Source: Micromonospora yangpuensis (GTDB lineage: Bacteria > Actinomycetota > Actinomycetes > Mycobacteriales > Micromonosporaceae). Taken from it: a DNA stretch of 64,000 nucleotides. This document shows positions 19,920 to 29,419 of this stretch, piece by piece; the first letter of the stretch is position 1; each line of letters opens with the position of its first letter. Below the pieces are notes generated by a model, which was given only the letters and a program-made list of their open reading frames with translations, ran no database searches and had not been told where the DNA came from. A program made the translations under genes and the position numbers. The stretch lies in the NCBI RefSeq assembly GCF_900091615.1, contig NZ_FMIA01000002.1, positions 4,340,001 to 4,404,000 of the forward strand, read 5' to 3'.

Positions 19920-20020
19920 CCGCCGAAGGGTACGGGACCACGCTGTGTCATGGACAGGGCCGGTTGGCCCACCGTGGCGCTGCGGTACCGCCGCGTACCA
20001 CCCCGGTCACCCCAACGCAC

Positions 20021-20040
20021 CAAGCCGTACGTACGGTTTG
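20021..20040. promoter_or_regulatory. AcnR operator in front of acnR
   Basis: caagccgtacgtacggtttg is a 20-bp palindrome with 9 of 10 pairs matching. It closely resembles the site before acnA and the Corynebacterium AcnR motif. It overlaps the -35 of the acnR promoter, which suggests autoregulation. Confidence 0.7.
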
Positions 20041-20072
20041 CACCGGTCCACCGCACCTGACACGATCGTCAG
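20038..20072 (+). promoter_or_regulatory. acnR promoter, probably leaderless
   Basis: ttgcac (20038-20043), a 17-bp spacer and cacgat (20061-20066) place the start of transcription at or next to the GTG start codon at 20073. No ribosome site is present, in agreement. Confidence 0.5.
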
Positions 20073-20645
20073 GTGCCCAGAGTAAGTCAGGACCAGCTTG
20101 ACGCCCGACGACAGGAGATCCTCGCCGCGGCGCGGGACTGTTTCGCCCGACACGGGTACGAGGGGGCCACCGTCCGGCGGCTGGAGGAGGCCACCGGCCT
20201 GTCCCGGGGGGCGATCTTCCACCACTTCCGGGACAAGGACTCCCTCTTCCTGGCCGTCGCCGAGGACGACGCGGTGGCCATGGTGGAGACGGTGGCGCGC
20301 AACGGTCTGGTCCAGGTGATGCGCGACCTGCTGGCCCGTGCGGTCTCCCCGGACACCACCGGCTGGTTGGGCAGTCAGCTGGAGGTCTCCCGCCGGCTGC
20401 GTACCGATCCGGCCTTCGCCCGCCGGTGGGCCGAGCGGTCGGCGGCGATCGCCGAGGCGACCCGGGACCGGCTGACCCGCCAGCGGGAGGCCGGCGTGCT
20501 GCGCGAGGACATCCCGATCGACGTCCTCGCCCAGTTCCTGGAGTTGGCCTACGACGGCCTGGTGCTGCACCTGGCCATGGGGCGGCCCGCCGGCGACCTG
20601 GCCCGGGTGCTCGACCTGGTCGAGGAGGCGGTCCGCCGCCACTGA
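20073..20645 (+). CDS. acnR: TetR-family repressor of aconitase
   Basis: 190 residues with an N-terminal TetR helix-turn-helix (about 12-58). The stretch HGYEGATVRRLEEATG followed by SRGAIFHHFRDKDSLF is nearly the same as I recall for Corynebacterium AcnR. The C-terminal ligand domain retains LEVSRRLRTDP and ends in the LVEEAVRR helix typical of that group. AcnR represses acn and is released by iron and citrate-type signals in Corynebacterium. Here it is 4 kb away from acnA rather than beside it, but both genes carry matching operators. The start is GTG, set by the promoter position. Confidence 0.88.
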   Translation: MPRVSQDQLDARRQEILAAARDCFARHGYEGATVRRLEEATGLSRGAIFHHFRDKDSLFLAVAEDDAVAMVETVARNGLVQVMRDLLARAVSPDTTGWLGSQLEVSRRLRTDPAFARRWAERSAAIAEATRDRLTRQREAGVLREDIPIDVLAQFLELAYDGLVLHLAMGRPAGDLARVLDLVEEAVRRH

Positions 20646-20655
20646 CCCCGGTCCC

Positions 20656-20723
20656 GGGCCAGCCGCACCGACCTCCGGTCCGCCGGCACCGACCGGCGGG
20701 ACCGTGGGTGGCGGGGCTGGCCC
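20656..20723 (+). terminator. Nested hairpin after acnR
   Basis: An outer 9-bp arm pair (gggccagcc / ggctggccc) encloses an inner stem (ggtccgccgg / ccggcgggacc with one bulge). It begins about 10 bp after the acnR stop. Confidence 0.55.
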
Positions 20724-20767
20724 ACAATGGGCGCACCCCTGCCACGTGTGACCACAGGAGCCGACAC

Positions 20768-21691
20768 ATGCTGGTTCTCGCCGCCCCGGACGACACCTGG
20801 GGCATCTCCGGTCCGGTCTTCCTCGGGAGCTATCTGACGGTGGCCGTCCTCATCGTCTGCTGGTCGCTCGTCGACCGGGCCCGTCTGCTCACCGGATCGC
20901 CCAGGTACGGCCCGCTCGGCGCGCAGCCGGTCGCCTACCTCAACGGCGGCGAACAACTCGCCGTCTGGGCCGCCCTCGGCGGGCTGCGCGGCAGTGGTCT
21001 GGTCGGCGTCACGCCGGACCGGCGGCTGGCGGTCACCGGCAGCCTGCCCGCCGGTGCCACCGGCCTGGACGTGGCGGTGCACCACGCGGCGTACCGCCGG
21101 TTGACCGCCCGGCAGCTGCGCCAGGACCCGGCGGTGCGTCAGGCGCTGGACGCGCTGCGGGAGGGGTTGCGGCGACAGGGCCTGCTGCTCACCCCGGCCC
21201 AGCGTCGTCGACTGCGTCGGGGCGCGGTACTGCTCGGCGTGCTGCTCCTGGTCGGCCTGGTCCGGGTCCTCGCCGGCCTGGCCAACGACCGGCCGGTCGG
21301 CTTCCTCCTGCTCGGCATGGCGGTCATCGGGGTGACCGCCCTGCTGCTGACCCGGGCGCCCCGGCGGACCAGGGCCGCGACGGCCGCGCTGCGCGCCCAT
21401 CGCCAGCAACACGTCCATCTCGCCCCCACCAACAATCCGGCGTACGCCACCTACGGCGCCACCGGGGCCGCGATGGGGATCGCCCTGTTCGGCACCGCCT
21501 CGATCTGGGCCGCCGACCCCACCTTCGCCGAGCAGGCCGACATCCAGCGGCAGACGGCCACGGGTGGTGGCTCCACCGGCGGCTGCGGCAGTGGCTCCTC
21601 CGGGGACAGCGGTGGTTCCTCCGGCGACAGCGGCGGTGGCTCCAGTTGCGGTGGTGGTTCCAGCTGCGGCGGCGGGGGGTGTGGCGGGTGA
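20768..21691 (+). CDS. TIGR04222-like membrane protein with Gly/Ser/Cys-rich C-terminal tail
   Basis: 307 residues. Membrane segments lie at about 16-35, 153-170 and 176-195, with a possible fourth at 229-248. Between them is a cytoplasmic domain (about 40-150) with AQPVAYLNGGEQLAVWAAL, the pattern I associate with the TIGR04222 domain. After residue 265 the sequence becomes a low-complexity tail of Gly and Ser with cysteines at 273, 294, 300 and 305 and two GGSSGDS-type repeats. The ATG follows CAGGAG. The stop overlaps the DUF692 start in a GTGA junction, so the two are translationally coupled. Inference: the tail, not the membrane core, is the substrate of the neighbouring DUF692 enzyme, since that family modifies cysteines in peptides. 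Function is otherwise unknown. Confidence 0.8.
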   Translation: MLVLAAPDDTWGISGPVFLGSYLTVAVLIVCWSLVDRARLLTGSPRYGPLGAQPVAYLNGGEQLAVWAALGGLRGSGLVGVTPDRRLAVTGSLPAGATGLDVAVHHAAYRRLTARQLRQDPAVRQALDALREGLRRQGLLLTPAQRRRLRRGAVLLGVLLLVGLVRVLAGLANDRPVGFLLLGMAVIGVTALLLTRAPRRTRAATAALRAHRQQHVHLAPTNNPAYATYGATGAAMGIALFGTASIWAADPTFAEQADIQRQTATGGGSTGGCGSGSSGDSGGSSGDSGGGSSCGGGSSCGGGGCGG

Positions 21692-22704
21692 CCGGACCGG
21701 CCGGGGTGGGCATCGGCTGGCGGCCGGAGATCGCCGGCTTCGTCGCCGACCTGCCCGGACTGCGTTTCGTCGAGGTGGCCGCCGAGTCGATCCCGTCGAC
21801 CGGGCCGCTTCCCGCCGCCCTGGCCGAGCTGCGTGGGCGGGGTGTCACCGTCGTACCGCACGGGGTGCGACTCTCCCTCGGCGGCGCGGAACCGGTCGAG
21901 GCGGCCCGGGTGGCACACCTGGCCCGGGTCGCGGAGCTGACCGGGGCCCCGCTGGTCAGCGAACACATCGCGTTCGTCCGGGCCGGCGGCCTGGAGGCCG
22001 GGCACCTGCTGCCGTTGCCGCGCAGCCGGGAGGCGGTGGCCGTCACCGTGGCCAACGTGCGGCGGGCCCAGGCCGACCTGCCGGTCCCGCTCGCCCTGGA
22101 ACCGATCGCGGCGCTGTTCGACTGGCCGGACGACGAACTGGACGAGGCGGACTTCCTGACCGAGATCCTCGACCGGACCGGCGCGCAGCTCCTGCTCGAC
22201 CTCGCCAACGTGTACGCCAACGCACGCAACCGGGGCACCGACCCGGTCGCCCTGCTCGACCGGCTGCCGTTGGAACGCGTCGCCTACGTGCACGTCGCGG
22301 GCGGCGCCGAGGCGGGCGGTTTCTACCACGACACGCACACCGATTCGCTGCCCCGGCCCGTACTCGACCTGGTCGTTGCGCTCTGCGCGCGCCGGCGTCC
22401 CCCGGCGCTGCTGTTGGAACGGGACGGCCACTACCCGCCGGCCGCCGAGCTACGCGCCGAACTGGACGCCATCGCCACCGCCTCCGGCCACCCGCCCGTA
22501 ACCCCCACCGGTAAGGAAGGGCCCCCTGTTAACGCTTTCGGTATAGAAGGGAACCCCTTTTGCCTGCCGAGTGGCGGAGCTGAACTCGGCCATCCGGCGG
22601 CGGGCGCACCGGGCCATCCGGCGGCGAGCACACCAGGTCATCCGGCGACGGGCACACCGGGCCGGCCGGCGACGGGCGTACCGGGCCGGCCGGTGGCGAT
22701 GTGA
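21688..22704 (+). CDS. DUF692 (MbnB/TglH-like) peptide-modifying enzyme with repeat-derived tail
   Basis: A TIM-barrel multinuclear iron enzyme family; characterised members MbnB, TglH and ChrH rework cysteine residues of ribosomal peptides. Likely metal ligands are visible: His58 in VPHGVRLS, Glu92 and His93 in VSEHIAF, Glu138 in ALEPI, Asp171 and Asn174 in LLDLANVYAN, His202 in YVHVAGG, Asp215 and His217 in HDTHTD, and Glu244 in LLERDGH. The start is the GTG inside the stop of the upstream gene. The core ends near residue 273. The last ~65 residues are encoded by a REP-like element (22509-22562) and a 24-bp tandem repeat, so the tail is probably a late, non-catalytic addition. The stop overlaps the next gene's GTG. 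Confidence 0.88.
   Translation: MTGPAGVGIGWRPEIAGFVADLPGLRFVEVAAESIPSTGPLPAALAELRGRGVTVVPHGVRLSLGGAEPVEAARVAHLARVAELTGAPLVSEHIAFVRAGGLEAGHLLPLPRSREAVAVTVANVRRAQADLPVPLALEPIAALFDWPDDELDEADFLTEILDRTGAQLLLDLANVYANARNRGTDPVALLDRLPLERVAYVHVAGGAEAGGFYHDTHTDSLPRPVLDLVVALCARRRPPALLLERDGHYPPAAELRAELDAIATASGHPPVTPTGKEGPPVNAFGIEGNPFCLPSGGAELGHPAAGAPGHPAASTPGHPATGTPGRPATGVPGRPVAM
22509..22562 (+). repeat. REP-like element copy 1, inside the DUF692 reading frame
   Basis: The segment contains ggtaaggaagggccccctgt, then ttaacgctttcgg and tagaagggaacccc, the same order as the intergenic copies near 30.4 and 53.5 kb. Here it is read through in frame as TGKEGPPVNAFGIEGNPF. Confidence 0.85.
22589..22698 (+). 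repeat. 24-bp tandem repeat encoding GHPA(A/T)-type units
   Basis: About 4.6 copies of a unit beginning gccatccggcggcgggc start at 22589, 22613, 22637, 22661 and 22685. They encode the C-terminal (P)GHPATGTPGRP-like tail of the DUF692 protein and stop just before the next start codon. Confidence 0.85.
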
Positions 22705-23213
22705 GTACGCCGGAGGGGACCGGCGCGGCGCGGGCCGCCGACGGGCCGAGCACCCCCGACGGTGCCGGTGACCTCGCGGTCCGGCAGGCCGCGCTGGTCG
22801 CCGCCCTGGTCGCGGGTCGACCGGCCCCGCCGGGCTTCGCGCCGGAGCCGCTGGCCGCCGCCCGCGCCGCCCTGCTACGCAAGCGGGCCGGGGAGGTGGC
22901 CCGACACTGGCCCCTGCTCGCCGCCGGCCTCGGTCCGGCCTGGCCGGGCACCTTCACCGGGTGGGCCGCCGGCCGCCCCGGCAACGGTTCGCTGCGCGAC
23001 GGCTGGGACCTCGCCCGGCACCTGCTCCAACGGGACGCCCTGCCCCCGTTGGGCGCCGACGAGTTGGCCGTCCGGGAGGCCACCGTCGGCTACGACGGGC
23101 AACGACCCCCGCGTACGCGGCGGCTGCCGGCGGTGGGCCGGGCCGGCGGTGCCGTCGCGCTCCAGGTCGCCGGTCGGGTACGCCTGCTGCGGGCCGCCAG
23201 CCGTTCGCGGTGA
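22701..23213 (+). CDS. SCO6045-like protein, possible DUF692 partner
   Basis: 170 residues, no membrane segment or signal. The N-terminal 25 residues are low complexity. The rest is mostly helical with WPLLAAGLGPAWPGTFTGWAAG and LPPLGADELAVREATVGYDG, then a basic C-terminus. It resembles the Streptomyces SCO6045-type proteins encoded beside DUF692 genes. The GTG start overlaps the DUF692 stop (GTGA), so expression is coupled. Characterised DUF692 enzymes need a small partner that delivers the peptide (MbnC, TglI), and this gene occupies that position; the role is inferred from context, not from homology to those partners. Confidence 0.6.
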   Translation: MSTPEGTGAARAADGPSTPDGAGDLAVRQAALVAALVAGRPAPPGFAPEPLAAARAALLRKRAGEVARHWPLLAAGLGPAWPGTFTGWAAGRPGNGSLRDGWDLARHLLQRDALPPLGADELAVREATVGYDGQRPPRTRRLPAVGRAGGAVALQVAGRVRLLRAASRSR

Positions 23214-23256
23214 CCTCGACCGCGACCCCGGTCACCGGGTACGGCAGGATCACCAC

Positions 23257-23916
23257 ATGGCCGAGCTACCTGACCGGACTCCCTCCCCCGGTCGACGGTC
23301 GGGCACTGCGCAGTCGTCGCCTACCGTGCGGCCGGCGCCTCCCGCACCGCGCCGGGCACGCGCGGGATCGCCCACGCCGAGCCGGGAGGAGTTGGCGGCG
23401 GCGGCCGACCGGACCATCCCGGACGTCGTCGCGCCCGGCCTGAACGTGCTCTTCGTGGGGATCAATCCGGGGCTGTGGTCGGCCGCCACCGGCCGGCACT
23501 TCGCCCGGCCAGGCAACCGGTTCTGGCCCGCCCTGCACCGGGGTGGCTTCACCCCGTACCAGCTTGCCCCGCACGAGCAGGACGACCTGCCCGGCTACGG
23601 CCTGGGCATCACGAACATGGTGGCCCGGGCCAGTGCCCGCGCCGACGAGCTGACCGCCGCCGAACTCGTCGCCGGCGCGGAGATCCTGACCGATACCGTC
23701 GAGCGGTACCGGCCCCGCTGGGTGGCGGTGGTCGGGGTGACCGCGTACCGGACCGGGTTCGGCCGGCCGAAGGCCACCTACGGACCGCAACCGGAGACGC
23801 TGGGCCCGGCCAAGCTGTGGGTGCTGCCCAACCCGAGCGGCCTGAACGCGCACTTCACCGCCGAGACCCTGGGTGCCGCCTTCGCCGAGTTGCGGGCGGC
23901 GACGGCATCCCGGTGA
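23257..23916 (+). CDS. mug: G/U mismatch-specific DNA glycosylase (Mug family)
   Basis: Removes uracil from G:U mispairs in DNA to begin base-excision repair. Of 219 residues the first ~45 are a Pro/Ser/Arg-rich extension. The catalytic domain carries the family motifs LFVGINPGLWSAATGRHF with the active-site Asn, RPGNRFWPALH and the minor-groove motif NPSGLNAHF near the C-terminus. The start at ATG 23257 follows an AGGAT-type site; a later start cannot be excluded because the extension is disordered. It follows the DUF692 unit by 43 bp and may be cotranscribed, though a functional link is unlikely. Confidence 0.9.
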   Translation: MAELPDRTPSPGRRSGTAQSSPTVRPAPPAPRRARAGSPTPSREELAAAADRTIPDVVAPGLNVLFVGINPGLWSAATGRHFARPGNRFWPALHRGGFTPYQLAPHEQDDLPGYGLGITNMVARASARADELTAAELVAGAEILTDTVERYRPRWVAVVGVTAYRTGFGRPKATYGPQPETLGPAKLWVLPNPSGLNAHFTAETLGAAFAELRAATASR

Positions 23917-24047
23917 CCGGTCCGCCGCCGGGCGGCGGAGTGACCGGGTGGCCGCCGGGCGGCGGAGTGACCGGGTGGCCGCCGGGCGGCGGAGTGGCCA
24001 GTTCGCCACCGGGCGGCGGAGTGACCGGTCCGCCGCTGGGCGGCCGG
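23913..24047. repeat. Five-copy 27-bp tandem repeat starting at the mug stop codon
   Basis: Units of the form gtgaccgggtggccgccggg followed by cggcgga start at 23913, 23940, 23967, 23994 and 24021. The TGA of the first unit is the mug stop. The array fills almost the whole gap to the convergent ABC exporter gene and contains gccgccgggcggcgg, which can fold into hairpins, so it may also act as a terminator. Confidence 0.9.
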
Positions 24048-24061
24048 GCTGCTCCTGCTGG

Positions 24062-26056
24062 TCAGTTCGCCGCGGCTGGCGGCAGCGCCTCCTCGGCGAG
24101 GTACTGGCTCGTCGGCACGGTGGTGATCACCGGCTCGGGGCCGGTGGCGTCGGCGTACGGGCTGGGCGAGTCGGCGACCGCGAACTGGGTCCGGTACAGC
24201 TCGGCGTAGAGCCCGCCGACGGCCACCAGCTCCTCGTGCCGGCCCCGCTCGACGATGCGTCCGCCGTCGAGGACGAGGATCTGGTCGGCGTCGCGGACGG
24301 TGGAGAGCCGGTGCGCGATCACCAGCGCGGTACGCCCGGTCAACGCCACCGACAGGGCCCGCTGCACCGCCGCCTCGCTCTCGGAGTCCAGGTGTGCGGT
24401 CGCCTCGTCGAGGATCACGATCGACGGGGCCTTGAGCAGCAACCGGGCGATGGCGATGCGCTGCTTCTCCCCGCCGGAGAAGCGGTAGCCGCGCTCCCCG
24501 ACCGTGGTCTGCAGGCCGTCGGGCAGCGTCCGGACCAGATCGGCGACCTGGGCGCCGGCAAGCGCCGCCCAGATCTCGTCGTCGGTGGCGTCGGGTTTGG
24601 CGTAGCGCAGGTTCTCCGCGATCGTCTCGTGGAAGAGGTGCGAGTCCTGGGTCACCACCCCGATCTCGTCCCGCAGCGAGGCGAGGGAGGCGTCGCGGAC
24701 GTCCACCCCACCGACGAGCACCTGGCCGTCGGTGACGTCGTAGATCCGGGAGACCAGCATGGACAGGGTGGACTTGCCGGCACCCGAGGGCCCGACCAGG
24801 GCCACCATCTGACCCGGCTCGACGCTGAACGAGACCCCCTTGAGCACCGGCTCGTTGATGGTCCGGTCCAGCGTGGTGACCTCTTCGAGGGAGGCCAGGG
24901 AGACTTCGGCGGCGCTCGGGTACCGGAACCGGACGTCGCGGAACTCGACCCGGCCGTTGCCCGGCGGCACCGCCACCGCACCCGGCTTCTCCTCGATGCC
25001 CGGCCGCAGGTCGAGCACCTCGAAGACCCGGTCGAAGGAGACCAGGGCGCTCATCACGTCGACCCGGACGTTCGACAACGCGGTGAGCGGGCCGTACAGG
25101 CGGGTGAGCAGCAGGGCCAGCGTCACCACGGTGCCGGCGCTGACGCTGCCGGTGACCGCGAGCCAGCCGCCGAGACCGTAGGTGAGCGCCTGGGCCAGCG
25201 AGGCGACCAGCAGCATCGCGACGAAGAAGGTCCGGGAGTACATGGCGGACTGGATGCCGATGTCGCGGACCCGTTCGGCCCGCCCGGCGAACCGGCGGGC
25301 CTCCTCGTCGGGGGTACCGAAGAGCTTGACCAGCAGCGCGCCGGCCACGCCGAACCGCTCGGTCATCGTCGCGTTCATCTTGGCGTCGAGGTTGTACGAC
25401 TCCCGGGTGATCTCGGCCAGCCGCTTGCCCACCCGCCGGGCCGGCACGATGAAGATCGGCAGCAGCACCAGCGAGAGCACGGTGATCTGCCAGGAGAGGG
25501 TGAACATCACCGCGGCGGTGAGCACCAGCTGGATGACGTTGCTGACCACCCCGGACAGGGTCGAGGTGAAGGCCCGTTGGGCACCCATCACGTCGTTGTT
25601 GAGCCGGCTGACCAGCGCACCGGTCTGGGTCCGGTTGAAGAACTGCAGCGGCATCCGCTGCACGTGGTCGTAGACCCGGGTCCGCAGGTCGAGGATGATC
25701 CCCTCGCCGATGCGGGCGGAGTACCACCGTTGGGCCAGCGAGAGCAGTGCGTCGAGGACGGCGAGCCCGGCGATGAACAGCGCGAGGCGGACCACCGCCG
25801 CCCCGGCGTCGGTGCCGCCCCGGTTGATCGTGTTGATCACGTCGCCGGCGAGGACCGGCGTGGCCACCCCGATGATCGCGGCGAGCACCACCGTGACCAG
25901 GAAGACCACGATGTCGCGGCGGTAGGGCCGGGCGAACGCCACGATGCGCCGGGCGGTGCCGTTGCTCAGTCGGTGGGCGGTGACCTGGTCCCGGTCGCGC
26001 ATCGACCGGAGCATGCTCCATCCGCCCATGCCGCCGCCGGGCATCGGGTTCGCCAC
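24062..26056 (-). CDS. ABC exporter, fused permease-ATPase (half-transporter)
   Basis: 664 residues: an N-terminal region, a type I exporter membrane domain with six segments (about 45-345) and a C-terminal ATPase. Walker A is GPSGAGKST, the signature is FSGGEKQ, Walker B is IVILDEATAHLD and the H-loop is IAHRLST. Members work as homo- or heterodimers to export drugs, lipids or peptides; the cargo here is not predictable. The start is GTG with GGAGGTGAT immediately upstream, an almost perfect anti-16S match, so it should be well translated. Single gene. Confidence 0.92.
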   Translation of the reverse strand: MANPMPGGGMGGWSMLRSMRDRDQVTAHRLSNGTARRIVAFARPYRRDIVVFLVTVVLAAIIGVATPVLAGDVINTINRGGTDAGAAVVRLALFIAGLAVLDALLSLAQRWYSARIGEGIILDLRTRVYDHVQRMPLQFFNRTQTGALVSRLNNDVMGAQRAFTSTLSGVVSNVIQLVLTAAVMFTLSWQITVLSLVLLPIFIVPARRVGKRLAEITRESYNLDAKMNATMTERFGVAGALLVKLFGTPDEEARRFAGRAERVRDIGIQSAMYSRTFFVAMLLVASLAQALTYGLGGWLAVTGSVSAGTVVTLALLLTRLYGPLTALSNVRVDVMSALVSFDRVFEVLDLRPGIEEKPGAVAVPPGNGRVEFRDVRFRYPSAAEVSLASLEEVTTLDRTINEPVLKGVSFSVEPGQMVALVGPSGAGKSTLSMLVSRIYDVTDGQVLVGGVDVRDASLASLRDEIGVVTQDSHLFHETIAENLRYAKPDATDDEIWAALAGAQVADLVRTLPDGLQTTVGERGYRFSGGEKQRIAIARLLLKAPSIVILDEATAHLDSESEAAVQRALSVALTGRTALVIAHRLSTVRDADQILVLDGGRIVERGRHEELVAVGGLYAELYRTQFAVADSPSPYADATGPEPVITTVPTSQYLAEEALPPAAAN

Positions 26057-26217
26057 GTATCACCTCCGGGTCGTCGGGCCGCCAGGTCCATTCTCCCGAC
26101 GTGTACGACAACCTCGGCGGTAACCTGGCTCTTCCCGAGCGGTCCTTACTATCCGGCACGACCGAAACGGCCGCCAGTCGGGGCGACCCGGCCCGTGCCC
26201 GGGCACGTCCGGCTCGG

Positions 26218-26985
26218 CTATTCCCCGCGTCCGGCCAGGTCACGCAGCCGACGGGTCTGCGCCTCCCGCTCGGCCCGCTGCTGGTCGGCGGCGTTGCGGT
26301 TGACCGCGCCCGCCAGCAGGGCCTTGATCTCGACCACCGCGTCGCGGTCGTGGGCGAGCAGGCCGGCGGTGAGGTCCCGGACCGCGTCGGTCAGCTCGGC
26401 GGTGGGCACGACGAGGGTGGCCAGGCCGATCCGGTCCGCCTCGGCGGCGTCCATCCGTCGACCGGTCGCGCAGATCTCCAGGGCCCGGGAGTAGCCGACC
26501 AGGTCGACCAGGCGCTTGGTGCCGGCGAGGTCGGGGACCAGCCCGAGGGTGACCTCGGCCATGGCGAGCCGGGCGTCCTCGGCGAGCACCCGCAGGTCGC
26601 AGGCGAGGGCGAGCTGGAAGCCGGCACCGATGGCGTGCCCCTGGACGGCGGCGACCGAGACGATGTCGGGCCGGTGCAGCCAGGTGAACGCGGCCTGGAA
26701 CTCGGCTATCCGCTGCGCGCACTCGGCCTCGGGCAGGGTGGCCAGCTCGGCGAACGAGCCCGGCCCGGTGGCACCGGCGACTGCCAGGTCGAGGCCGGCG
26801 GAGAAGGCCCGCCCCTCGCCGCGTACGACGACGACCCGGACGTCACCGGGCAGCTCCCGGGAGATGTCGACGAGCGCGCGCCACATCGCCGGCGTCTGGG
26901 CGTTGAGCACGTCGGGCCGACACAACGTCACCGTCGCGACCGGCCCGGCGCAGTCGATCCGTACCCCGTCCGAACCGGCGGTCAC
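26218..26985 (-). CDS. Enoyl-CoA hydratase/isomerase family protein
   Basis: 255 residues of crotonase fold. The acyl-CoA oxyanion-hole loops are at EGRAFSAGLDLA and VQGHAIGAGFQLALACDLRV, and the catalytic-side stretch is MAEVTLGLVPDLAGT. It acts on an acyl-CoA thioester in fatty-acid or related catabolism; without a neighbouring beta-oxidation gene its substrate is open. The start at GTG 26985 is preferred because upstream in-frame residues are Arg/Pro/Cys-rich and look untranslated; the ribosome site is weak, so the start is only moderately sure. Confidence 0.87.
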   Translation of the reverse strand: MTAGSDGVRIDCAGPVATVTLCRPDVLNAQTPAMWRALVDISRELPGDVRVVVVRGEGRAFSAGLDLAVAGATGPGSFAELATLPEAECAQRIAEFQAAFTWLHRPDIVSVAAVQGHAIGAGFQLALACDLRVLAEDARLAMAEVTLGLVPDLAGTKRLVDLVGYSRALEICATGRRMDAAEADRIGLATLVVPTAELTDAVRDLTAGLLAHDRDAVVEIKALLAGAVNRNAADQQRAEREAQTRRLRDLAGRGE

Positions 26986-27028
26986 CGGCGAAGCCTGGGG
27001 ACGGCGTTGATGGGCGAGACCGGGTGGG

Positions 27029-27256
27029 TCACGCCTTCTTGCGACGGCGGGCACCGCCGCGCTGACGCAACTGCACGCCGGACTCGGTGAGCACCCGGTG
27101 GATGAATCCGTACGAACGGCCGGTCGAGGCCGCGAGCGCACGGATGCTCTCCCCCGAGGTGTACCGCTTTACCAGGTCCTTGGCGAGCGTCTGACGCTCG
27201 GCTCCGACGATCCGGCGACCCTTCTCAGTGCTGGTGGCTGTGCCAGTGGCTGCCAT
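27029..27256 (-). CDS. Small helix-turn-helix protein
   Basis: 75 residues, strongly basic. A helix-turn-helix region (about 22-58, LAKDLVKRYTSGESIRALA then STGRSYGFIHRVL) is followed by an Arg/Lys-rich tail GGARRRKKA. It is a widely conserved actinobacterial small DNA-binding protein of unknown role, similar to the resolvase-type or sigma4-like HTH. The ATG has GAGGAAT 7 nt upstream. Single gene between the crotonase and ABC-F genes. Confidence 0.88.
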   Translation of the reverse strand: MAATGTATSTEKGRRIVGAERQTLAKDLVKRYTSGESIRALAASTGRSYGFIHRVLTESGVQLRQRGGARRRKKA

Positions 27257-27571
27257 GCTGATTCCTCACGTCCCAGACTGTGCGGTTCGGATACGGTCAA
27301 CACCTATTAGACCGTCTCGAACGATCATGCGCCAGATATCAACTCATCGCCAACCGACACGCTCTGCATTGTCAGGAACCCGATAGAGTGACGCCGCCGG
27401 CCCGACGGGAAGCGCACGCTGCGGATTCCCACCGGAGGCCGGTCTCATCCGACGCGACGCAATGTCCAGGACCGGACACCGACCGTCAGCGCAAGGTCGC
27501 CCGGGGGCCGCACCGGCCGGCGGGCGACAGCCCTGCTCCGGTCCGCACCGGCCGGCGGGCGGCGGCCCGAC
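27257..27571. other. Intergenic region between the HTH and ABC-F genes
   Basis: About 315 bp, both flanking genes on the minus strand. The first ~140 bp are clearly less G+C-rich than the surroundings and presumably hold the promoter of the HTH gene; ttgacc is seen on the minus strand near 27300 but no -10 at proper spacing. No gene is supported. Confidence 0.4.
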
Positions 27572-29176
<1,605 letters not shown>

Positions 29177-29419
29177 TTCGGGGAACTCGCTCTCGGGGTC
29201 CGGAAGGGCTGACTCGGGGCACGCGAAAGCGCCGGCGGGCGCGGGGCCCGTCGGCGCGGGGCGGTTCAGCCTTCGCAGAGCAGCACCCGACAAGTGTACC
29301 GGGCGTCGATCGGCGCTTCGTCCGGATTACCCGGCAAGATCATCGGGTACCGGAGCGACGTGGCGGACCCGGTCCGATACCGCAACCACACCCACGCCCA
29401 GACGTTGATCGAGGTCGAC

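Noticed and set aside
22762..23256. In-frame upstream extension of the mug gene
   Set aside because: It overlaps the SCO6045-like gene in another frame and gives Arg/Pro/Ser-rich shadow sequence; the ATG at 23257 is better supported.
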